From: Myxococcota bacterium | GTDB lineage: Bacteria; Myxococcota; XYA12-FULL-58-9; JALHOP01 | DNA: 64,000 bases | Direction of reading: 5' to 3' | Assembly (NCBI GenBank): GCA_022842935.1 | Contig: JALHOP010000003.1 | Location: forward strand, 310,001 to 374,000 | Shown here: in pieces, positions 43,320 through 57,725 of the stretch | How positions within the stretch are numbered: position 1 is the first letter of the stretch | Layout: every line of letters begins with the position of its first letter | Notes under the pieces: generated by a model | The model's database searches: none | Told to the model about the DNA's origin: nothing | The model's input: the letters and a program-made list of their open reading frames with translations, nothing else | Position numbers and translations under genes: made by a program

Positions 43320-43702
43320 GCCCCTTGTTCCACGCCCTTCGGGCGTGGCGGGGCCTTTGGGTTCCGCAGAGGCAACGCGGAACCCAAATGCCAGGTTCGC
43401 ACAGCTCCGAACGGAGGTTCGTTGCGGCTACGGGGTGGTTCGGGCGGGGGTCGGCCCGCCCTCCACTTGCTTGGCGCTTCGCAAGCTCGCGGCGCTTCGC
43501 AAGCTCGCGGGCGCTTCGCATGACGCGGTGGCCTCGTCCGGAGATCCCAATAGCAAGCGGAGGGCGGTACTCCGCCCGAGCCACTCGCAGCCGCAACTCC
43601 CGCGCCTTCGAAGTGGGGCGCAACTGGCATTTGGGTTCCGCGTTGCCTCTGCGGAACCCAAAAGCACCGCCGCGCCGCAGGCGCGGAACAAGGTGCAAAA
43701 AA
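43314..43702. repeat. Large palindromic element between two tRNA-Ser genes
   Basis: The left arm (43314-43471) and right arm (43551-43702) are imperfect reverse complements along their whole length of about 150 bases, starting with TTTTTTGCCCCTTGTTCC on the left and the matching GGAACAAGGTGCAAAAAA on the right. Within each arm GGGTTCCGC and GCGGAACCC form a smaller nine-base stem. The 79-base centre holds two exact 18-base direct repeats (43473-43490, 43491-43508) and a third degenerate copy. No open frame is convincing. It may be a non-autonomous mobile element, a structured RNA, or a bidirectional terminator; no target-site duplication was found. Confidence 0.75.
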
Positions 43703-43729
43703 CCGTGTTTTCCCTACGGGAAAAACACG
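43697..43729 (-). terminator. Intrinsic terminator of tRNA-Ser(TGA)
   Basis: On the minus strand, directly after the tRNA acceptor stem, GTGTTTTTCCC and GGGAAAACAC form a hairpin with a GTA loop and one bulged base. GG and six T residues follow (43697-43702). This is a standard intrinsic terminator, partly overlapping the outer edge of the palindromic element. Confidence 0.8.
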
Positions 43730-43814
43730 GAGCAGGAGGGATTCGAACCCCCGGTCGACTTTCGCCGACTTCGGTTTTCAAGACCGACGCCTTAAACCAC
43801 TCGGCCACTGCTCC
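43728..43814 (-). tRNA. tRNA-Ser (anticodon TGA)
   Basis: The minus strand shows the acceptor stem GGAGCAG/CTGCTCC with discriminator G, the D-arm 'GCCGAGTGGTTTAAGGC', the anticodon loop CTTGAAA, a long variable arm and the T-arm 'GGGGGTTCGAATCCCTC'. It decodes UCA and, by wobble, other UCN codons. Unlike the neighbouring tRNA-Ser(GCT) no CCA is encoded, so the end must be added by CCA transferase. A terminator hairpin starts at its 3' edge. Confidence 0.95.
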
Positions 43815-43861
43815 AATCGGCCGCAGGATATACGGGGTTCGGTCCCCGGCTGGCAATCACG

Positions 43862-44614
43862 TCATTCTCCGTCTCCAAAGCCACACAGCGGGCTCCCAGC
43901 CCACGTCTTGGCGGGCAACAGACTGCTCAAGCGCACGGTCCTTTTGCCGGTGTGCCCTTCGACCCGCGTTGAAGCGAGCTTCAGGTTGCAGCAGCCGCCT
44001 CCGCAATCATGCACCGCGGTGAGGTAGAGGTCCCAGCAACCCGTGAAGAACGGGTCGTACTCCCAGGCGCCAGTTTGCACCGTGAGATCATACGCTGGCC
44101 CTTCCACCTCGAAGGTTCGGGAAGCGCCAACCGGGAGACTGTCGGGCTCGCACGACGCGTCACCGTCGGTGAGTAGCTCCGTCTCGTCGACCGTCAAACG
44201 CACCAAGGTGTTTAAACGTGACCAGTTTCCATCCGTGTCTTTCGCTCCAGGAAGATCGTTCACGATCTCGAGCGTTGCTGGCCCCCTCTCCCCGTCGCCT
44301 GCGACGCCGAACTGCGCCGTCGTTGTCAGGTCGCCGTCGATGACGACGCTGGTTTCGGCGTCCTCACTCGACAATCCTCCGCTAAAGCGTATGAAGGCGT
44401 TACCGCTGGAGGGCCGCGCACGCAGCAACACATGGTCGCCGGCTGCATAAGCCGGACGATCCGGCACCAAGGACACCGAGCCGGACCCCGCTGGGCTGAC
44501 GAAAGCGAGGATGCGATAGCCCGCTTCGTCATTCGTCTCGGCGGGAGCACTCCCGCATGCCACCACCGAGATCGCCCCGAGACCCAGAACCGTGCGCCAA
44601 TGTCGCTGCTGCAT
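43862..44614 (-). CDS. Lipoprotein with bacterial repeat (InlB-B-like) domain
   Basis: The 250-residue protein has a lipoprotein signal ('LGLGAISVVAC', Cys20). Residues about 35-105 ('GSVSLVPDRPAYAAGDHVLL', 'AFIRFSGGLSSEDAETSVVI') match the divergent beta-grasp repeat found in many bacterial surface proteins. Residues about 110-250 form a second, Cys-containing beta domain ('AWEYDPFFTGCWDLYLTAVH', 'CGGGCCNLKLAS'). The likely location is the outer-membrane surface; the ligand is unknown. The gene is monocistronic, divergent from the FG-GAP gene. Confidence 0.75.
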   Translation of the reverse strand: MQQRHWRTVLGLGAISVVACGSAPAETNDEAGYRILAFVSPAGSGSVSLVPDRPAYAAGDHVLLRARPSSGNAFIRFSGGLSSEDAETSVVIDGDLTTTAQFGVAGDGERGPATLEIVNDLPGAKDTDGNWSRLNTLVRLTVDETELLTDGDASCEPDSLPVGASRTFEVEGPAYDLTVQTGAWEYDPFFTGCWDLYLTAVHDCGGGCCNLKLASTRVEGHTGKRTVRLSSLLPAKTWAGSPLCGFGDGE

Positions 44615-44890
44615 GCGCGCCTCCGCTGCATGGCTAGTTCAAGCGGCGTGCCGAAGGGGGAGGGGCGTAAACGTGCTGGAAGAGGCGGATGGGACGCGGC
44701 GCGGAGTAGCAGTGTCGCAGAACGCGACGTGAAAATTACTTGGGGTGCGCCGGCGATTGGGCCTGTGGATTTTCTCGAGCGGGTCTACTGCGGGCGAGAG
44801 CGAGCAATGTCGACCGCCGCCAGGCTTGTTGGCACCACCGCGGCAAGGTTTTCTTGAGCGGTGAACGGTGCTGTGCCACGCCTAAGGTAC

Positions 44891-47800
44891 ATGCGCTTTC
44901 GTCTTTGCTGCGCGGTGTTGGTGCTCGCGAGCAGCTGCTCGGTCGACCTCGCGGTACCCGATGACGTCTTGGTCACCTGCGAGTCCGACGCGGACTGCCC
45001 CGACGATTCGCAGTGCAATCCACTCACCAAGACCTGCGCCAAAGGACAGGGGAATCTCGCGCCCGACGTCAGCGCCGCCGAGCCAGACCGCGCCCTACGG
45101 GAAGTCGAGCTCGACCTGTTGGTGCGCGACGGCAACGCTGCACCCTTCGGGGACGACCGCGTGTCGCTCGCTATCGCATATTCGCTCGATCAAACGACCT
45201 GGTGTCCGGCAAGCTCGGTGACTGGGGTGAGTGACCTCGAAGCATCGAGTGCCGGTGTTGGCTACCTTGCGACCCTCGATTTGCTCGGCGAGCTCGCCGG
45301 CGGCTGCGGCCTGGTGGCTCGGCAAGCAGACACCGACGGCGACGAGATCGGTGATCTCGACCTCGTCGCCTATGCGCCGGCTTTCGCGGCCAGGCTCACG
45401 CCGATTGACGACGGCTCTCCCGCGCTCGAAGGCGCGGCGTTCACGACCTCGGTGATCGGCGTTGGCAATGACGCGCCGGTGGCCGCCCTCGAGCTCGAGG
45501 ACCGCATCTTCCGCGGCGACCTCCCCATCGCCTTCCAGGTCACCGACTCCGCCTTCGACCCCGCCGGTATCCAGGTGCAGTTCCAACTCAGCGACGCCGA
45601 CCCATGGCAAGACGCTCGCTTACGCGTCGGTGTGGTTAGCGACATCGCAACCGACGGGCGGGAGAACGTCGTCGTCTGGGACAGCGCCGCGCCCACCGCC
45701 CTGGGCGGCATCGGAGCCCGCAACATCCTCGACGTTGGCCTGCGCCTGCGCGCCTACGACGAGATTGGTGGTGTCCGTGATTACGGACCGTGGTCGACGA
45801 CGACGGTTGCCATCGACAATCAGACCGCGCCGGTCGTGCAAGGCATCTTCGCGCAAGGCGGTGTCGCGGACCCCATCTCGGGCGTCGTCACCATCGAGTA
45901 TCGGCTCGCCGACGAGGAGAACGACCTCACCGACATCGCGGTTGAGTTTGTCGTCGACGACGAAGTCAACTGGACCCCTTGCACCGAGTACCCCGACGAG
46001 CTCAGTCACGGACGATACAATCTTTCGACGCTTGCTGGGCCCGGCGTCCGCCACGTATTTCGCTGGGACAGCATCGCCGATCTCGGTAACGGCCAGCCCA
46101 ACATCGTGCGGCTGCGCATCCAGGCGAGCGATGGCTTGAACACGCCGCTGCCGGCGACCAGTGGCGCGGTTTCCGGACGCGTAGGCATTCTCCTTGGAAG
46201 TGGTGGTGGCTTCGGGCGCGATGCCCTCGACGACGCCGGCGCCAACGAGAGCGCCGCGGTCGGTGACTTCAACGGTGACGGCTTCGCGGACACCATCGTC
46301 CCGACCACGGCCGGTTTGTCGGTGCGGCTGGGTTCCATGGCTGGGGCGAGCAGCGCCGACATCCTGGCTGTTTCGACGGACCGGGCGCGTGTCGTCGTCG
46401 GTCGACTCAACGCCGACAACGTCGACGACGTGCTCGTACGCATCGACGGCACCCAGATCCGCCCGTACTTCGGCGTGCAGGGCGCGACTGACGGCGGCGC
46501 GACGTTCACCTTCGGCGGCACCACCAACATCTCCTCGACGCCCGACCGTGACCTCGCGGTCGGGGACTTCGATGGCGACGGCGACCGCGATTTCGTCTTC
46601 AACGACTCCCGCAACGTTCGCATGTACGTCAACAACGGTGCGGGCGTGTTTATCGCCGACCCAAACACCTACGCTTTGCCGACGGACATCTTCGAGATGG
46701 CGGCCGGCGACCTGGACGGCGACGGCTTCACCGAGCTCGTCACCGCGTCCCGTGGACCCGACGATGTCGCGGCTCCGCTCATGGTTTGGTTCGGACGCGC
46801 GCGCGTCTCCGGTGGCTCGGCGCTCGAACCGCCGGTACAGGTGACGACCCTTCCGTACTACCGCGACCCCGATGCGTCGTTCGACGAAGAACAAGGCATC
46901 GTCCTCGCCATCGGCAGGGTGAACCAAGATGCCTTCGCCGACCTCGGTGTCAGCACGGTCCAATTCGTGGAGAATGGACGTACCTCGCTTTTCCTGGGCA
47001 ACGCGGGCCGCGTTTTTCCCAGGGTTTTCGGCAACACTGTGGACGGTCGCGCCACCAGCGCGACCTTCGGCGACACTGACGGCGACGGCCGCGCCGAGCT
47101 CATCGTCTCCACGGACAAAGAGCTCATCAGCATCGAGCGCGTCGTGGACAACGGTGAGCCTCTGCTTCAGCGGACAGCGACGCTGGACGCGACCTGCGTG
47201 GGGCCGTATCCCATCGCGATTGCGGCGGGCGATGTCGATGGCGATCGCCGCGCCGACGTTTTGGCGGCGCGTCGGAGCTGCAGCGATTCGCTGTTGTTCC
47301 GGCCGCAGCCGCACCCGCCCGTCGCGAGCGGCGCCTTCGGCCGACAAGTGACGAACTCCGCGACCGAGGTCGCCGACGAGCTCGAGGTCGCGGACATGGA
47401 CAGCGACGGCCTCTACGACGCCGTGTGGGTAAGCCGCGAGAGCGACGCCGTCTTCGCCTTCGAGGCCTCGGGCGATCTCACGCGCGCGACGGGGCTCATG
47501 CGGCTAGGGGGAGGGGCGATCTTCGACAACGACATCGGCACCGGGCTTCGCCGGCCATACATCGCCGACATCGATGGTGACGGTGTGCTCGACGGCGCAA
47601 GCTACGACAGCGACTCACAGCTGCGGCAGATCCTGCTCCGGTCGGCCACCAGCGATGGCCTCGCGACGTTCGGGTTCGAGCCTCGCTTGGAGATGCAAGG
47701 TCCGGCGTTTCAACCCGACGGTGGCGACCGCTTCGACGCGCTCGACCTCGACGACGATGGCATCCCCGAGCTCGTCGAGATCGTCGGTGGCGTCTTGAGC

Positions 47801-49192
47801 GTCCATCGCCCGACCCTCGTCGACGGAGTTTGGCAGGGGAGCTACACCCGACAAGCGGTGACCACGGGTCTGCCTTCGTTCAGTCCGCGCATTCATTCCG
47901 CCGACCTCAACAACGATGGTGTTCGCGATTTGTTGGTCGCCGGCAACAACGGCACGACCAGCACCTTCCAGTACGTCATCGCGAGCACGAGCGGCGGCTT
48001 GCCCACTGGAGCGTTCACAGTCCCGTGCGCGACGCCACCGACGCTGACCGGCCAGCACTTCGGGTTGGCGGTGGCCGACGTCAACGAGGACGGTCTACAA
48101 GATCTGATCGTGCCGCGCGTCAGCAGCGGCAGTACGTTTTTGCGCGCCTACAACATCACCCTCACCGGCCCCTGCTCCCTGGCCGGCTTGGGCGTCGAGC
48201 TCCAGTACACCGCAGAGACGGTGAGCTCGATGGTGGTCGGCGACGTCAACCACGATGGTGTCGTCGATGTGCTCGGCGTCGCTGGCAGTGGGGCGACACG
48301 CTCGGTACGGGTCGCGACGGCCCTGAGGAGCCAGGACAAAGGGACCGGCGGCTTTTCGGCCTTCGCCAACATGGGCACGGCGACGCGCGCGACGCTGGCG
48401 CGTTTCGCCGATGCCAATCGTGATGGCGTCGGCGACCTCTTTCTCGCCAACGAGTTCGACGTTGCCATCGGGGTCTCGCCTGGCAACCGTACCAGCGCTT
48501 TCGACGCGTGGACCCGCGGCCTTGGCCCGCAGAACCTGCTCGGCGCCGCCGTGGCGCTGGGGAGCGACCGTTTCGGGAACCCGAAGAGCTATCGCCTCGT
48601 CTATCGCAACTACTCTGACGCGAGGCCGCACCTCACCAATGTGCACAGCGATTTCATGAGCGAGCTGCGTGCCTCGCGCCTACCGAGCGTGAACAACGCG
48701 AAGCTGCGTCCGCTATCGCGTGCGACAGAGCTCGCGGGAGATATCTCCCTGGGCAGCGATCCGGAGGATGAGCGCCGTTATAAGATCATCCACAAGCTCG
48801 GGGTGCCGGAAGCTCCTGGCCTCTCTCTCGACGACCCGACGCTGCCGCGCGGTCTGGCGGTGACGCTACCGGTGATGCAAACGCTGTCGGGGGTGCCGCT
48901 CGTCGGGGCCGGTGCACGACCGGTTCTCGTCTATGTTCGTAGCACTGACTGGGTTCGCGCGAGTGAGTGGCCCTCCGACCCGCTCTATCAGGATCCGCGT
49001 GGCGACGACCTCTTGCCGCTGAGTAGCGGACGCGCGGTGTTTCGCGAGATCACGCGCTGGGAGTACATTCCGGCCGACGACGACGGCGATATCGCGACCG
49101 GCTCGGGCCCGCGCTTCGTGGTGCGGCCGGGCTTCATCGACGTCGCCCTCGACACGCTGGGTGTCGTCCAGGTCTTCTACATCGCGCCTTAG
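44891..49192 (+). CDS. Giant FG-GAP/VCBS repeat lipoprotein
   Basis: From the ATG at 44891 (TAAGG upstream) the product is 1433 residues. It starts with a lipoprotein signal ('LVLASSCSVD', Cys16) and a short Cys-rich stretch ('CESDADCPDDSQC'). The first 400 residues are beta-rich with fibronectin-like segments. From about residue 440 a long series of FG-GAP units follows, each with a calcium-binding D-x-[DN]-x-D-G core: 'VGDFNGDGFADTIVP', 'VGDFDGDGDRDFVFN', 'AGDLDGDGFTELVTA', 'FGDTDGDGRAELIVS', 'VADVNEDGLQDLIVP' and others, about twelve in all. These build one or two integrin-like propellers. Adhesion or scaffold work at the surface is likely. Confidence 0.85.
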   Translation: MRFRLCCAVLVLASSCSVDLAVPDDVLVTCESDADCPDDSQCNPLTKTCAKGQGNLAPDVSAAEPDRALREVELDLLVRDGNAAPFGDDRVSLAIAYSLDQTTWCPASSVTGVSDLEASSAGVGYLATLDLLGELAGGCGLVARQADTDGDEIGDLDLVAYAPAFAARLTPIDDGSPALEGAAFTTSVIGVGNDAPVAALELEDRIFRGDLPIAFQVTDSAFDPAGIQVQFQLSDADPWQDARLRVGVVSDIATDGRENVVVWDSAAPTALGGIGARNILDVGLRLRAYDEIGGVRDYGPWSTTTVAIDNQTAPVVQGIFAQGGVADPISGVVTIEYRLADEENDLTDIAVEFVVDDEVNWTPCTEYPDELSHGRYNLSTLAGPGVRHVFRWDSIADLGNGQPNIVRLRIQASDGLNTPLPATSGAVSGRVGILLGSGGGFGRDALDDAGANESAAVGDFNGDGFADTIVPTTAGLSVRLGSMAGASSADILAVSTDRARVVVGRLNADNVDDVLVRIDGTQIRPYFGVQGATDGGATFTFGGTTNISSTPDRDLAVGDFDGDGDRDFVFNDSRNVRMYVNNGAGVFIADPNTYALPTDIFEMAAGDLDGDGFTELVTASRGPDDVAAPLMVWFGRARVSGGSALEPPVQVTTLPYYRDPDASFDEEQGIVLAIGRVNQDAFADLGVSTVQFVENGRTSLFLGNAGRVFPRVFGNTVDGRATSATFGDTDGDGRAELIVSTDKELISIERVVDNGEPLLQRTATLDATCVGPYPIAIAAGDVDGDRRADVLAARRSCSDSLLFRPQPHPPVASGAFGRQVTNSATEVADELEVADMDSDGLYDAVWVSRESDAVFAFEASGDLTRATGLMRLGGGAIFDNDIGTGLRRPYIADIDGDGVLDGASYDSDSQLRQILLRSATSDGLATFGFEPRLEMQGPAFQPDGGDRFDALDLDDDGIPELVEIVGGVLSVHRPTLVDGVWQGSYTRQAVTTGLPSFSPRIHSADLNNDGVRDLLVAGNNGTTSTFQYVIASTSGGLPTGAFTVPCATPPTLTGQHFGLAVADVNEDGLQDLIVPRVSSGSTFLRAYNITLTGPCSLAGLGVELQYTAETVSSMVVGDVNHDGVVDVLGVAGSGATRSVRVATALRSQDKGTGGFSAFANMGTATRATLARFADANRDGVGDLFLANEFDVAIGVSPGNRTSAFDAWTRGLGPQNLLGAAVALGSDRFGNPKSYRLVYRNYSDARPHLTNVHSDFMSELRASRLPSVNNAKLRPLSRATELAGDISLGSDPEDERRYKIIHKLGVPEAPGLSLDDPTLPRGLAVTLPVMQTLSGVPLVGAGARPVLVYVRSTDWVRASEWPSDPLYQDPRGDDLLPLSSGRAVFREITRWEYIPADDDGDIATGSGPRFVVRPGFIDVALDTLGVVQVFYIAP

Positions 49193-49217
49193 TGAAGGGC
49201 TATCAGCGGCCCGGGTG

Positions 49218-54567
<5,350 letters not shown>

Positions 54568-54568
<1 letters not shown>

Positions 54569-55386
54569 CAGTCGTCCTGGTCGTGAAACCTGCGCTTCAG
54601 CTGCTGGTACTGGTTGTACTGAGCAGCGAGCGCGGCTTCGTTGTGTTTCAGGTCACGAACCGAGATGTGGAGCGCCTTGAGCAGGCGCTTGAGCGCCTGT
54701 TGTTGCCCCGGCTGCTCCTTTGGCGTTTCGCGCTGCGTGCCGGGTTCGGGATCGTATTTGCGCTTGAGGTCGAGGTAGGTGCTGTAGTCGTCGAGCGTCT
54801 TGAGATCGGCGACCAGCACGTCGGCACCGTCGATGCGAATGATGCTCGCGCGTTCGAGCCGAGCGACGACGTCACGTGCCTCGGTCGAGGAGATCCCCGC
54901 GTGGGCGGCGATATCGACGAGCGTCGTATTCGCGGAGAGCCGAATGTATTTTCCCGCGGCGACACCATTGGGAAGGAGCCAGCGCAGCACTTCGACAGCG
55001 CGCCCAACTCCGCTTTCGAGAAGCAGGTGCTGAAGTCGCCGATCGAGCTCGCGCACGCGCGATGCAAGCTTCCGCATGATGCGCACCGCGATCTCGACGT
55101 TGCCCCTAACCATCTCCTCGAAGGTGCGCTGATCCACCTCGACCAGCTCGGAGTCCTCGACTACGGTGGCCGTGGCCGAGCGCGGCAAGTTCTCGAGCAA
55201 TGCCATCTCGCCGAAGAACTCGCCCGGTCCAAGGACTGCGAGAACGATTTCATGCTCGCCGTTGTGGCGGGCGATTTTCACCTTGCCACGCCGGATGACG
55301 TACATCCGCGAGCCAGGATCGTACTCCTCGAAGAGCACGGTGCCTGCCGGGTAACTTCGCGTAAGCGCCGCAGTGGCCTCGCTCAT
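54568..55386 (-). CDS. Crp/Fnr-family transcription regulator with C-terminal coiled coil
   Basis: The 272-residue protein has a cyclic-nucleotide-binding-type beta-roll at about residues 5-120 ('YPAGTVLFEEYDPGSRMYVI', 'GPGEFFGEMALLENLPRSA'), the dimer helix, and a winged helix-turn-helix at about 165-205 ('TLVDIAAHAGISSTEARDVV'). The 'GEFFGEMALLENLPRSA' stretch retains residues that bind cAMP or cGMP in family members. After the wing come 70 residues rich in Gln/Lys that should form a coiled coil, which is unusual for the family. The frame runs on upstream through the CPBP gene, but that part is not coding. ATG at 55398 is an alternative start. It is coupled to the TPR giant (TGATG). Confidence 0.88.
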
Positions 55387-55523
55387 GTCTCCACGCATAG
55401 CACCCGCCAGCCCTCCGACGCGACTTTCGAGCCCACTCCCGGGCTCCAAAGTCTCCGACGCGCCCTTGGCGACTAGGTTGCCTTGGGCAAAACACGGCGG
55501 TGTGCTTCTTCGAAACGTTTCTC

Positions 55524-56282
55524 CTATTGGTACAGCGTATAGAGCAGGGCGCCAAAAACGTTGCAGAGCGCATGGAAACAGATCGATCCGAAAATCGACC
55601 CGGTCGCGTTGCGCAGCCATGCGAAGGCAAGCGCCGGAAAAAAAGGCCCTAATCGCAAGGGGTTCCACTCTCCGAGGTAGTGACCCAAGGCGAAAAGTAG
55701 GCAGGAGATGATGGCCGCCTTGCCCAGCGCAACACCGAAGACGCGTGTCTTGGGAGGGTAGAGGTGCTCGAGCTGCGGCTGCAGGTAGCCACGATAAAAA
55801 GCCTCCTCGGGTAGCGCCACGCCGATGAGGTGTGTCGCGACGGTCTGCGCTAGCCACCACACACTCGCCATCGCCGCAACGGCGTCGGCGGGCCAATGCC
55901 AAGCAAAGCTCCTCGCTGGGATGTGACGTGCGAGCGTGTGCATGCCGAAAAGCTCGAGGACCCCGTGCGTCTGCGTTACCAAGAGATGATACGCTATGGC
56001 GTACAGAGGCAGGGTGATGGCTGCGAAGACCGCGACGTACCCGAGGTCGCGCTTCCATGTGCGAAGGTGCAACCCTACCCAGGATACGTCTCCGCCGTTC
56101 TTCTCGGCGCGACGAATCGGAAGATAAAGCTGCAGAACCGCCGCTGCCGTAGCAGCCGCGACCCCGATGAACGCAATCCCCGCAATCGGCTTCACCACCG
56201 TCAGCGCGAGCAACACCACCCCAGCAAGCTTCAAGGCGGTTTTTGGCTCGACGAATGGAGCGGTCGTGCGCGGCGAGTCCAC
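55524..56282 (-). CDS. CPBP-family intramembrane glutamic protease
   Basis: The 252-residue protein has six to eight membrane helices and the CPBP (CAAX/Abi) signature: Glu159-Glu160 and Arg164 in 'LPEEAFYRGYL', His201 in 'LLFALGHYLGEW', and His237/Asn241 in 'FHALCNVFG'. Relatives include Rce1, and some myxobacterial members cut MYXO-CTERM tails (myxosortases). A MYXO-CTERM-like protein is encoded at 36174-37553, so that role is possible, but other CPBP genes may exist in the genome. The start is a GTG at 56282. The gene follows recA by 28 bases and is probably co-transcribed with it. Confidence 0.88.
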   Translation of the reverse strand: MDSPRTTAPFVEPKTALKLAGVVLLALTVVKPIAGIAFIGVAAATAAAVLQLYLPIRRAEKNGGDVSWVGLHLRTWKRDLGYVAVFAAITLPLYAIAYHLLVTQTHGVLELFGMHTLARHIPARSFAWHWPADAVAAMASVWWLAQTVATHLIGVALPEEAFYRGYLQPQLEHLYPPKTRVFGVALGKAAIISCLLFALGHYLGEWNPLRLGPFFPALAFAWLRNATGSIFGSICFHALCNVFGALLYTLYQ

Positions 56283-56310
56283 GCACGCGAGCTATCACGA
56301 GGACGGGGGG

Positions 56311-57327
56311 CTACGCTGCTTTCTTCACATCGACGACCTTGCCTTTTTCGATGATCTGCTGCCGGACCATGGCCGCGAGCTTGATGTCGTTTTCGAGCGC
56401 CGCCGCGGTCCGCTCGCGTCCCTGCCCCAACTGCTTGTCGCCGTGCGCGATCCAGGCCCCCGTCCGCGTTAGCACACCCGACTCTAGCCCTTGATCGACG
56501 AGGTCCCCCGGTGCCCAGAAGCCGCGCCCGTACAACACGTCGAGCTCCACTTCGCGGAATGGTGGCGCCAGCTTGTTCTTCACCACCTTCACGCGCGTGC
56601 GGTTGCCGATCACCTTGTCGCCGTCTTTGATGGGGGACATGCGGCGCACCTCGACACGCACTGACGCGTAAAACTTCAGCGCGTTGCCGCCAGTCGTGAC
56701 CTCTGGGTTGCCGAAGACTACGCCGATCTTCTGGCGTAGCTGATTGATGAACAACATGGTCGTGCGGCTCTTGTTGGCAACACCCGTGAGCTTCCGCATG
56801 GCCTGGCTCATGAGGCGAGCCTGCAGGCCCATGTGCGCATCACCCATCTCGCCTTCGATCTCGGCGCGCGGCACCAGGGCTGCGACAGAGTCGAGGACGA
56901 GAATGTCGATCGAGCCAGAACGCACCAATGTCTCGCAGATCTCGAGCGCCTGCTCACCACTGTCGGGCTGCGACACCAGGAGCTGATCGAGATCGACACC
57001 GAGCTTCTTTGCATAGCTCACGTCGAACGCGTGCTCTGCATCGATGAACGCGCAGATGCCGCCAGTCTTCTGCGCTTCCGCGATCGCGTGTAACGCAAGT
57101 GTGGTCTTACCGGACGACTCGGGCCCGAAGATCTCGACGATACGCCCGCGAGGAAAGCCGCCGACCCCGAGTGCGAGGTCGATGCCGATGCTTCCGGAGG
57201 GAATGACCTGGGTAGGCTCGAGCGTCTCACGCTCACCCATCCGCATGATGGAACCCTTTCCGAACTGCTTCTCGATGGCGCTGATCGCCTCTTTCACAAC
57301 CTTCAACTTGTCACCGACGCTGCTCAT
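56311..57327 (-). CDS. recA: Recombinase RecA
   Basis: The 338-residue protein has all RecA hallmarks: '[13 protein letters not shown]' at the N-terminus, Walker A 'GPESSGKT' at 68-75, '[20 protein letters not shown]' for Walker B, '[20 protein letters not shown]' for loop L2 and '[21 protein letters not shown]'. It binds single-stranded DNA, drives strand exchange and triggers the SOS response. The ATG at 57327 has a near-perfect AAGGAGGT site; an upstream ATG at 57369 is rejected. The acidic C-terminal tail typical of E. coli RecA is short here. A 15-base palindrome lies 101 bases upstream. It heads the group recA, CPBP, Crp, TPR, serS. Confidence 0.98.
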   Translation of the reverse strand: MSSVGDKLKVVKEAISAIEKQFGKGSIMRMGERETLEPTQVIPSGSIGIDLALGVGGFPRGRIVEIFGPESSGKTTLALHAIAEAQKTGGICAFIDAEHAFDVSYAKKLGVDLDQLLVSQPDSGEQALEICETLVRSGSIDILVLDSVAALVPRAEIEGEMGDAHMGLQARLMSQAMRKLTGVANKSRTTMLFINQLRQKIGVVFGNPEVTTGGNALKFYASVRVEVRRMSPIKDGDKVIGNRTRVKVVKNKLAPPFREVELDVLYGRGFWAPGDLVDQGLESGVLTRTGAWIAHGDKQLGQGRERTAAALENDIKLAAMVRQQIIEKGKVVDVKKAA

Positions 57328-57427
57328 GTCCGACCTCCTTTTGCGGGACGTTCGCAATAGCGGTGCCAAGAGGGGAAGGCTGCGCCAAGTCGTGTGCGCG
57401 GGTCCGGCCGTCCTAGGGGCAAGCGAT

Positions 57428-57442
57428 GTCGCGATTCGCGAC
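57428..57442. promoter_or_regulatory. 15-base palindrome upstream of recA, candidate operator
   Basis: GTCGCGATTCGCGAC is a perfect dyad (seven-base arms around one T) 101 bases upstream of the recA start. Damage-response regulators often bind symmetric sites upstream of recA, but this sequence does not match the E. coli or Bacillus LexA boxes. It could be a lineage-specific SOS operator or an unrelated site. Confidence 0.35.
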
Positions 57443-57487
57443 GCGTTTTTCGGGGGGGCTGGCGGGAGAAGGGGGGGAAGCTTAATC

Positions 57488-57536
57488 GGCCATCGGCCAT
57501 CGGCTTTCGGAAATCGGCTTTCGGAAATCGGCCATC
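57488..57536 (-). repeat. Degenerate heptanucleotide array, minus orientation
   Basis: Read on the minus strand the stretch is exactly seven heptamers: GATGGCC, GATTTCC, GAAAGCC, GATTTCC, GAAAGCC, GATGGCC and GATGGCC. It faces the plus-orientation array 20 bases away, so the two could pair partly as an imperfect hairpin. Confidence 0.85.
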
Positions 57537-57556
57537 GACATCAGCTGCTGCCAACC

Positions 57557-57661
57557 GAGAGCCGAAGACCGAGAGCCGAAGACCGAGATCCGAGATCCGA
57601 GATCCTAGATCCGAGATCCGAGATCCGAGATCCGAGATCCGAGATCCGAGATCCGAAAACC
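57557..57661 (+). repeat. Heptanucleotide tandem array, plus orientation
   Basis: Fifteen consecutive heptamers on the plus strand: GAGAGCC and GAAGACC alternating twice, then GAGATCC nine times plus one TAGATCC variant, and a final GAAAACC. The GAGATCC part is nearly perfect and must be the youngest; the remainder follows the GANNNCC consensus. It lies 64 bases upstream of the dnaG start. Confidence 0.9.
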
Positions 57662-57725
57662 CGATCCCCGCCGCCCCCTCGGACTGCCTGCTGTCGCTCG
57701 CCTCTGCTAGGATACGCCCGCATCC

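Larger units (their letters stand above)
57328..57725. other. recA-dnaG intergenic region with heptamer arrays
   Basis: These 398 bases separate the divergent recA and dnaG genes. They hold a 15-base palindrome near recA and two heptanucleotide arrays in opposite orientation at 57488-57536 and 57557-57661, listed separately. The last 60 bases before the dnaG GTG should contain its promoter; 'CGCTTGCC'-type or -35/-10 elements are not convincing by eye. No gene was supported. Confidence 0.65.

Noticed and set aside
43261-44022. Open frames across the region between and over the tRNA-Ser genes
   Set aside because: They overlap tRNA genes and the palindrome and show no conserved protein features.
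45620-47347. 575-codon minus-strand frame inside the FG-GAP gene
   Set aside because: Opposite a protein with about twelve calcium-binding repeats; it is a shadow frame.
57557-57661. Possible origin iterons between recA and dnaG
   Set aside because: No DnaA boxes or AT-rich unwinding stretch nearby, and the same units occur inside two coding sequences.
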